10,699 nt of DNA from an uncultured Arthrobacter sp. (GTDB taxonomy: Bacteria; Actinomycetota; Actinomycetes; Actinomycetales; Micrococcaceae): positions 1-10,699 of the forward strand of contig CALMVY010000240.1 in NCBI GenBank assembly GCA_937873245.1, written 5' to 3'. Below are positions 5,541-10,699 of this stretch, piece by piece. How positions within the stretch are numbered: position 1 is the stretch's first letter; every line of letters begins with the position of its first letter. The notes below the pieces were generated by a model, which was not told the origin of the DNA, did no database searches, and saw only the letters and a program-made list of their open reading frames with translations. A program made the position numbers and the translations under genes.

Positions 5541-5562
5541 GCCGCAGCGGAAAATCTGCGGC
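5541..5562 (+). terminator. Possible terminator after the LysR-type gene
   Basis: GCCGCAG (5541-5547) pairs with CTGCGGC (5556-5562) around an 8-nt loop, 11 bp after the stop codon. There is no T-run. The loop and the following bases repeat GCGGAAAATC (from 5547 and from 5564), which allows a competing pairing. Confidence 0.35.
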
Positions 5563-5584
5563 TGCGGAAAATCACTGCCCCGAG

Positions 5585-5627
5585 TACGCACCCCGCGATG
5601 TACCTACTCGGATTGCGTACTTACGCA
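5585..5627. promoter_or_regulatory. Cluster of TACGCA half-sites (candidate operator)
   Basis: TACGCA occurs at 5585-5590 and 5622-5627, and its complement TGCGTA at 5614-5619. The last two form a perfect palindrome, TGCGTA-CT-TACGCA (5614-5627), that ends 5 bp before the -35 element of the next promoter. Three exact half-sites within 43 bp suggest binding of a regulator, activator or repressor, that I cannot name. Confidence 0.4.
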
Positions 5628-5632
5628 TACCA

Positions 5633-5661
5633 TTGATCCACTCGGATTCCTGACATATCCT
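5633..5661 (+). promoter_or_regulatory. Sigma-A-like promoter of the Cys4 protein gene
   Basis: TTGATC (5633-5638) and TATCCT (5656-5661) lie 17 nt apart. A start near 5668 would give a leader of about 100 nt before the chosen GTG. A 9-bp direct repeat, ACTCGGATT, occurs at 5606-5614 and again in the spacer at 5640-5648. Confidence 0.5.
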
Positions 5662-5770
5662 GAGTGTGTTGCAGGTCAAGCAGAGGCCTATGACAACGAT
5701 TCGAGTAACGAACGCTGTCCTTTGTGTCTGCCGTGCGGCGGCCATCGGAGGCGTTCGGGATAGGCCGACA

Positions 5771-6130
5771 GTGACGCCAGCCATTAACCGCCCACACTCC
5801 CCCTCCGCATCGACGGCCCGGACCCTCAAGTCCGTGGGCCCGTTCTCCCAGGCCGTGCACCGCGGCGCCGCCGCCAAGCACCCCAGCCGCGGACGCCTGG
5901 ACCCGCATGCCACCGCCCTGGTTGAGGCGGAATACGTCGGCAGCCCGTATTGCGAGCGCTGCGGGACCGACGAGTTCATCTACCTTGAGACTTTTGTTCC
6001 CGCGACCCATCACCGGGACGGCTCCATCAACAAACTCGGCGAAGTGACCTACTTCTGCGCCGGCTGCGATGACTTCTCCGCGCATGCGGTGCCGGCCTCG
6101 TGGGTTCCGCCCGGCTGGTACTTCGGCTGA
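5771..6130 (+). CDS. Small conserved protein with a Cys4 (zinc-ribbon-like) motif
   Basis: The 119-residue product has a Pro/Ser/Arg-rich, probably flexible first 45 residues. A compact domain follows, carrying CERC (Cys61, Cys64) and CAGC (Cys96, Cys99), spaced as in a zinc ribbon, with several His and aromatic residues between them (GTDEFIYLETF, THHRDG). It ends VPPGWYFG. There is no signal peptide or membrane segment. I do not know its function; DNA, RNA or protein binding is possible. The open frame reaches back to 5666 with an ATG at 5690, but codons between 5690 and 5770 have a much lower third-position GC than those after 5771, so I prefer GTG 5771. No strong ribosome binding site precedes either start. 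The gene ends in a strong terminator shared with the convergent putA. Confidence 0.7.
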   Translation: MTPAINRPHSPSASTARTLKSVGPFSQAVHRGAAAKHPSRGRLDPHATALVEAEYVGSPYCERCGTDEFIYLETFVPATHHRDGSINKLGEVTYFCAGCDDFSAHAVPASWVPPGWYFG

Positions 6131-6161
6131 GTCCGCGGGCGCCGCGCGCCCCACACAGACC

Positions 6162-6204
6162 ACGAGCCGGGCAGCCACCATTGGAGGGTGGCTGCCCGGC
6201 TCGT
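6162..6204. terminator. Strong bidirectional terminator between the Cys4 gene and putA
   Basis: ACGAGCCGGGCAGCCACC (6162-6179) and GGTGGCTGCCCGGCTCGT (6187-6204) form a perfect 18-bp stem with a 7-nt loop. Flanking ACACA (6152-6156) and TGTGT (6206-6210) can extend the pairing. Short T-rich sequence follows on the plus strand (GTTTGTGTCT). It separates two convergent genes. Confidence 0.9.
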
Positions 6205-6257
6205 TTGTGTCTGCCCACCGTTGTGCCTTCCCGGGGAGGCAGGCCAGGGTCGGCTGC

Positions 6258-9200
6258 CTAGATCAGGCCGTCCGAGATGAAGTTGGGCGTCCCAAAGCGG
6301 TGCGCCGTGATGCTGATGGCCTGTTCGTGCAGGAACGGCAGCAGCTCAACGCGTCCGGCCTCGGTGACCGGGTGGAAGTACAGCGCCAGGTCGGGGCGTC
6401 CGCCGGTCGCCTCGGCCAGCGCCTTCGCATCTCCGCCGATGAGCCGGATCCGTGCGGTGGCGAGCCTGGCTGTTCCGGCGAGCTTCCCCGCGGAGGCCAG
6501 CCAGTCGGCGTCGTTCTCCACGGTGACGTCGATGCCGAGGCCGGAGAGCACGGTGCGCAGCTGGGCGGGCAGCTCGACGGCGGTGGACACCGTCAGTGCC
6601 GAGCCCGCCAGGACGCCGGCCGCCACCGTCCGGACCAGGCGGGAGAGGGGCTCGCCGTCGGAGAGCCGCACCGTGACCGGCAGCGCGCGGTAGCGGAAGA
6701 TGTTCCGTTCGGCGCTCAGTCCGGAGACGTCCTTGGCCGTGCCGAATTCCTCGGTCCACGCGAGGGCGTCGGAGGCCAGGGCACGCTGCAGCGCCTCCAG
6801 CTCGCCGGCGGCCAGGAAGCCTGCGGCCGCCTGCTCGATCCGGCGGACACCCGCGTGAGCGGGAACGGCGGCCGGGGCGCCGGCCGCGGTGCTGGACTTG
6901 CTGACCCATTCGCCGAGCCCGACGAGGTAGTTGGGCCCGCCGGCCTTGGTGCCGGCGCCGACGGCGGACTTCTTCCAGCCGCCGAAGGGCTGGCGCTGCA
7001 CGATGGCGCCGGTGATGCCGCGGTTGACGTAGAGGTTGCCGGCCTGGACGGTGTCGAGCCAGAGGCCCACTTCCGCCGGGCTCAGCGAGTGCAGCCCGGA
7101 GGTGAGGCCGTACTCGATCTGGTTCTGGATCGCGATGGCGTCCTCAAGGGTTTCGGCGGTCATCACCCCCAGGACGGGGCCGAAGAACTCGGTGAGGTGG
7201 AAGTAGGAACCGCGGCGCACGCCGTAGCGGACGCCCGGGCTCCAGAGCTTGCCCGTCCCGTCCAGCTGCTTCGGCTCGACGGCCCAGCTTTCGCCTTCGC
7301 CGAGGGTGGTGAGGGCGTTGAGGAGCTTGCCGTTGGCGGGTTCGATGATCGGACCCATCTGGCTGGCGGGGTCCTCGGGGTAGCCGACCTTGAGTGAGGT
7401 GACGGCGTCGATCAGCTGGTTGTGGAAGCGCTTGGACTTCGCGACCGAGCCGACGAGGATCACCAGTGAGGCCGCGGAGCACTTCTGGCCGGCGTGGCCG
7501 AAGGCGGAGTACGCGACGTCTTTGGCGGCGAGGTCAAGGTCGGCACTCGGGGTGACGATGATGGCGTTCTTGCCGCTGGTCTCGGCCAGCAGCGGCAGGT
7601 CCTGGCGGAAGGAGCGGAACAGTTCCGCGGTTTCGTAGCCGCCGGTGAGGATGACGCGGTCCACGGCGGGGTGGGCGATCAGTTGCCGGCCCAGCTCCCG
7701 CTCGCCCAGCTGCACCATGGTCAGCACGTCCCGCGGGACGCCGGCTTCCCAGAGCGCCTCGATCATCACGGCGCCGCTGCGGCGGGCCTGCTTGGCGGGC
7801 TTGATCACGACGGCGGACCCGGCGGCGAGCGCGGCGAGGGTGGAGCCTGCCGGGATGGCCACCGGGAAGTTCCACGGCGGGGTCACCACGGTGAGCTTGG
7901 CCGGGACGAAGGTGGCGCCGTCGACGTCGTCGAGCTTGCGGGCCGCTTCGGCGTAGTAGTGCGCGAAGTCGACAGCCTCGCTGACTTCCGGATCGCCCTG
8001 GTCGATGGTCTTGCCGGTCTCGCTGGCCATGACCTCCAGCAGTTCGGCGCGGCGTGCTTCGAGGACGTCGCCGGCGCGGTGGAGGATCGCCGCACGCTCA
8101 TCGCCGGAGAGCGCGCCCCAGGCCTTGCCCTTTTCCACCGCGGTGTTGATCACGGTGTTGAGGGTCTGCTCGTCGTTGATCGTGGCGGCCTCGACGGCGG
8201 CGTCGCCGAGGGTGGAGAACGGGACCCGTTCCAGGATGGCGCGGCCCCAGTCGCGGTTGGCCGGCAGGGAGGGGTCGGTGTCCGGCGTGTTCTCGAAGGA
8301 ATCGTGCGGCATCGGCGCGGCCGGAAGGCTGCGGTTCTGCCGGCGGTTGGGCTGCGGGACCTCGTCGTCGAGCTTGGCGAGGGAGGCGAGGAAGCGCTGC
8401 TTCTCGCGCTCGAACGAAGCTTCGTTTTCGCTGAGTTCGAACACTGCGGACATGAAGTTGTCCTGGCTGGCGCCTTCTTCAAGCCGACGGATCAGATAGG
8501 CGATCGCGACGTCGAACTCGGCCGGGTGGACGACGGGGGTGTAAAGCAGCAGCGAGCCGACGTCCTTTTTGACGGCTTCGGCCTGGCCCTGGGCCATGCC
8601 GAGCAGCATCTCGAATTCGATATTCTGCTGTGCGGGATCCGCGATGCCACGCTGCTTGGCGAGCAGCCAGGCGAAGGCGATGTCGAAGAGGTTGTGGCCG
8701 GCGACGCCGATCCGGATGTTGCGGATCCGGTCCGGGTGCAGCGAGTAGTTGATGACGCGCTTGTAGTTGGTGTCCGAGTCCTGCTTGGTGTTCCAGGTGG
8801 CCAGCGGCCAGTCGTGCAGGGAGGCCTCGACCTGTTCCATCGGCAGGTTGGCGCCCTTGACGACGCGGACCTTGATCGCGGCGCCGCCGTCGGCGCGGCG
8901 GGCGGCGGCCCAGTCCTGCAGGCGGATCATGGCGGCGAGCGCGTCCGGGAGGTAGGCCTGCAGCACGATGCCGGCTTCGAGGTTCTTGAACTCCGGCTTG
9001 TCCAGGATCCGGGTGAAGACCGCGATGGTCATGTCCAGGTCCTTGTACTCCTCCATGTCCAGGTTGATGAACTTGGCTTTTTGTCCGCCGGTGGCAAAGG
9101 ACGCCGCGCGGGTGAAGAGCGGGGTGAGCTTCTCGACGACGTGTTCAACCGCCTCGTCAAAGGCCCAGGCCGAGTGCGGGGCCACGGTGGAGGAGACCTT

Positions 9201-9800
9201 GATGGAGACGTAGTCGACGTCGGGGCGGGCCAGGAGCTTGTGGGTTCCCTCGAGGCGGCGCGCGGCCTCGTGTTCGCCGAGCACGGCCTCGCCGAGGAGG
9301 TTGACGTTGAGCTTGATGCCGTCCTTGCGGATCTTGGCGATGGCGGGGCCGAGCTTGGCGTCGGTGGCGTCGACGATGAGGTGGCCCACCATTTCACGGA
9401 GCACACGGCGGGCGACCGGGATGACCACCTGCGGCAGGGCCGGAGCCAGGGTGCCGCCGAGGCGGACGGCGCTGCGCATGTACCAGGGCAGGAACGCCGG
9501 AACCTTGGGGGCCAGCGCGGCCAGGTTCCGGGCGGCGACCTGCAGGTCCTCGGGGCGGACGACGCCGTCGACAAACCCCACGGTGAAGTCGAGGCCGTTG
9601 GGGTCCTTCAGGACGCCGGCGAGCTGCTCGGCGGAGGCATCGACGGGGACCTTCGCCGCCTCGGCGAGCCAGTGGCGCACCAGCCCGATGGTCTCCTCGG
9701 CGAGCGCTGCGGCTTCAAGGACCGGCGAGCCTTCCGAGACGGGTGCGTGCTCGGCCGCGTTGCCGGTGTTCACGTCGGACTCCGTTGAAATGTTGGTCAT
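6258..9800 (-). CDS. putA: Bifunctional proline dehydrogenase / L-glutamate-gamma-semialdehyde dehydrogenase PutA
   Basis: The 1180-residue enzyme oxidises proline to pyrroline-5-carboxylate with FAD and then the semialdehyde to glutamate with NAD, feeding proline into central metabolism. The proline dehydrogenase barrel spans about 85-475, with YVSIKVSS (197-204), RVVKGANLPMEQ (312-323), NLFDIAFAW and the proline-binding Arg pair in LIRRLEEGA (R438, R439). The aldehyde dehydrogenase part spans about 515-970, with the NAD-site PPWNFP (641-646), Glu740 in LLAETSGKNA, nucleophile Cys774 in GHAGQKCSA, EFFGPVLGV (871-879) and RQPFGGWKKSAVG. There is no ribbon-helix-helix DNA-binding domain at the N-terminus, so it should not act as a repressor. 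The extra ~200 residues after 975, ending TPNFISDGLI, fit the C-terminal ALDH-like domain of longer type B PutA proteins. AAGGA lies 13 nt before the ATG, rather far. I found no convincing promoter in the AT-rich upstream region. The permease next to it may supply substrate. Confidence 0.97.
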   Translation of the reverse strand: MTNISTESDVNTGNAAEHAPVSEGSPVLEAAALAEETIGLVRHWLAEAAKVPVDASAEQLAGVLKDPNGLDFTVGFVDGVVRPEDLQVAARNLAALAPKVPAFLPWYMRSAVRLGGTLAPALPQVVIPVARRVLREMVGHLIVDATDAKLGPAIAKIRKDGIKLNVNLLGEAVLGEHEAARRLEGTHKLLARPDVDYVSIKVSSTVAPHSAWAFDEAVEHVVEKLTPLFTRAASFATGGQKAKFINLDMEEYKDLDMTIAVFTRILDKPEFKNLEAGIVLQAYLPDALAAMIRLQDWAAARRADGGAAIKVRVVKGANLPMEQVEASLHDWPLATWNTKQDSDTNYKRVINYSLHPDRIRNIRIGVAGHNLFDIAFAWLLAKQRGIADPAQQNIEFEMLLGMAQGQAEAVKKDVGSLLLYTPVVHPAEFDVAIAYLIRRLEEGASQDNFMSAVFELSENEASFEREKQRFLASLAKLDDEVPQPNRRQNRSLPAAPMPHDSFENTPDTDPSLPANRDWGRAILERVPFSTLGDAAVEAATINDEQTLNTVINTAVEKGKAWGALSGDERAAILHRAGDVLEARRAELLEVMASETGKTIDQGDPEVSEAVDFAHYYAEAARKLDDVDGATFVPAKLTVVTPPWNFPVAIPAGSTLAALAAGSAVVIKPAKQARRSGAVMIEALWEAGVPRDVLTMVQLGERELGRQLIAHPAVDRVILTGGYETAELFRSFRQDLPLLAETSGKNAIIVTPSADLDLAAKDVAYSAFGHAGQKCSAASLVILVGSVAKSKRFHNQLIDAVTSLKVGYPEDPASQMGPIIEPANGKLLNALTTLGEGESWAVEPKQLDGTGKLWSPGVRYGVRRGSYFHLTEFFGPVLGVMTAETLEDAIAIQNQIEYGLTSGLHSLSPAEVGLWLDTVQAGNLYVNRGITGAIVQRQPFGGWKKSAVGAGTKAGGPNYLVGLGEWVSKSSTAAGAPAAVPAHAGVRRIEQAAAGFLAAGELEALQRALASDALAWTEEFGTAKDVSGLSAERNIFRYRALPVTVRLSDGEPLSRLVRTVAAGVLAGSALTVSTAVELPAQLRTVLSGLGIDVTVENDADWLASAGKLAGTARLATARIRLIGGDAKALAEATGGRPDLALYFHPVTEAGRVELLPFLHEQAISITAHRFGTPNFISDGLI

Positions 9801-9949
9801 GGCTGGCGCTCGTTCCTTCTCAAGATATGGACCCTTCTTGATTCAGTATGCGACCGGATTTTCATAAGATAAAGCGACGTTTTCCGAGCAATACTGGTTA
9901 GGAAAATCGAACGTTCCCGGGCCAGGCGCAAGCGTCCCGAACACACAGA

Positions 9950-10006
9950 TGCGCTATCACTTTTGGTGCCCAAAAAGCCTGAATGGGAGCCAAAAGTGAT
10001 AGCGCA
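9950..10006. repeat. Perfect 17-bp inverted repeat (hairpin) between the permease gene and putA
   Basis: TGCGCTATCACTTTTGG (9950-9966) and CCAAAAGTGATAGCGCA (9990-10006) are exact complements around a 23-nt spacer. The spacer starts so that TTTTGG-TGC-CCAAAA (9961-9975) forms a second, smaller hairpin that uses the inner end of the left arm, so the two structures exclude each other. It begins 18 bp after the permease stop on the minus strand, so termination of the permease transcript is the plainest role. No T-run follows on that strand. It may also be a copy of a dispersed intergenic repeat. Confidence 0.75.
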
Positions 10007-10023
10007 ACTCGGGTGGGGCGCGG

Positions 10024-10699
10024 CTACTTGAGGGGCCGGTGCATCTCCACGAGCTCCTGGTGCCGCGGGCTGTCCGGGTTCATCAGCGAGTGCTTGCGGC
10101 CGTAGCCGAAGTAGATGACCAGGCCGATGAGGAGCCAGACGCCGAAGCGGGCCCAGGTCTCCCAGTGCAGCTGGAGCATCAGGAACGCCGACGCAAGCAC
10201 ACCAAACGCCGGAACCAGCGGCATCAGGGGAAGCCGGAAAGTGCGCGGGGCGTCAGGCTTCCTGTAGCGGAACACGATGACCGCGGTGCAGACGACGACG
10301 AACGCGGCCAGGATGCCGATGTTGGTGAGGTCGGCGACGGCCTTGATCGGGAAGACGCCGGCCAGCAGGGCGGAGCCGATCCCGGCGATCCAGGTGACGC
10401 GTTGCGGCGTGCCGTGGCTGTCCGTCTTGGAGAACCAGCCGGGGAGCAGCCCGTCGCGGCTCATCGAGAACCAGACGCGGGTGACGCCGAGCAGGAAGGT
10501 GAGCATCACCGTCAGGATGGACATCACCGCGAACACCGAGATGATCGTGGCAACCACCGGCAGGCCAACGCCGTTGAACGCGGAGGCGAACCCGGCCTTG
10601 GGGTCGATGTCCTGGTAGTTCTGCATGCCTGTAAGGACCAGGGTGGCCGCCACGTAGAGGAGCATCGCAATGATGAGCGAATAGATGATGGCCTTGGGC
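10024..10699 (-). CDS. APC-superfamily amino acid permease, C-terminal part (runs off right edge)
   Basis: The frame is open from the window's right edge to TAG at 10024-10026, giving 224 visible residues that lack the N-terminus. It begins in PKAIIYSL, the conserved loop before a membrane helix, and shows about six hydrophobic segments (e.g. MLLYVAATLVLTG, VVATIISVFAVMSILTVMLTFLLG, ILAAFVVVCTAVIVFRYR, RFGVWLLIGLVIYFGYG). Elements such as SRDGLLPGWFSK, and the ending IYFGYGRKHS with a short hydrophilic tail, fit the cationic amino acid transporter (CAT) group of APC permeases; these are proton-coupled or facilitative uptake carriers. The substrate cannot be told from this part. An internal ATG at 10665 is not the true start because homology continues upstream of it. 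The gene lies upstream of putA on the same strand, with an inverted repeat between them, so shared function is possible but separate transcription is likely. Confidence 0.92.
   Translation of the reverse strand, partial: PKAIIYSLIIAMLLYVAATLVLTGMQNYQDIDPKAGFASAFNGVGLPVVATIISVFAVMSILTVMLTFLLGVTRVWFSMSRDGLLPGWFSKTDSHGTPQRVTWIAGIGSALLAGVFPIKAVADLTNIGILAAFVVVCTAVIVFRYRKPDAPRTFRLPLMPLVPAFGVLASAFLMLQLHWETWARFGVWLLIGLVIYFGYGRKHSLMNPDSPRHQELVEMHRPLK

Noticed and set aside
7494..9788. Plus-strand ORF of 764 residues antisense to putA
   Set aside because: Long antisense frames arise from high third-position GC. The composition (Gly, Val, Asp, Arg rich with no recognisable motif) and the very strong PutA homology on the other strand show it is a shadow.
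9801..9949. Possible putA promoter (TTTATC-N17-CATACT on the minus strand)
   Set aside because: Only 3/6 and 4/6 matches to consensus; the region is AT-rich and several such weak pairs can be drawn, so none is supported.
1..10699. CRISPR arrays, insertion sequences, integrases, toxin-antitoxin or phage genes
   Set aside because: I looked for regular short repeats, transposase or integrase motifs and small paired ORFs on both strands and saw none.

Overview
Organism. From about position 955 to the right-hand end the window reads as one high-GC actinobacterial chromosome segment, most like Arthrobacter or a close relative in Micrococcaceae. The basis is strong G/C preference at third codon positions, a C-terminal APH-family kinase fragment, a Lys-rich small protein of an actinobacterial type, a PutA that begins directly with its proline dehydrogenase part, and a tRNA-Gly(CCC) with encoded CCA. 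This genus call comes from recognising protein families, not from a database search.

Left end (1 to about 955). This part does not fit the rest. It is a patchwork of short pieces, each recognisable but cut off: a small membrane-peptide ORF behind LexA boxes of the alphaproteobacterial type (GTTC-N7-GTTC); the C-terminal part of a MutS resembling sphingomonad proteins; the first ~39 residues of a zinc-ribbon protein resembling myxobacterial ones; an internal piece of S-methyl-5'-thioadenosine phosphorylase; and then the C-terminal lobe of the APH kinase. No piece is a whole gene except possibly the small peptide, and pieces change strand and apparent lineage every 120-330 bp. The simplest reading is a chimeric contig end from assembly or amplification; a real mosaic is possible but less likely.

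Middle (1402-6257). After the kinase fragment come a strong hairpin, tRNA-Gly(CCC), a 49-residue Lys-rich protein with a possible RBS-sequestering leader hairpin, and an alanine dehydrogenase/N5-(carboxyethyl)ornithine synthase-like oxidoreductase. These run rightward and end at a long hairpin shared with a convergent MFS exporter-like gene. The MFS gene is divergent from a LysR-type regulator whose promoter is followed directly by a TN11A dyad, so the regulator probably controls itself and perhaps the transporter. A small Cys4 protein follows, behind a good sigma-A-like promoter with three copies of a TACGCA half-site upstream of it.

Right (6258-10699). A very strong bidirectional terminator separates the Cys4 protein from a convergent 1180-residue bifunctional PutA, which oxidises proline to glutamate. 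Upstream of putA lies the 3' part of an APC-superfamily amino acid permease on the same strand, with a perfect 17-bp inverted repeat between them. Together these suggest amino acid uptake and proline catabolism. I see no clear new defence, mobile or biosynthetic system; the items most worth checking are the mosaic left end and the regulatory structures.
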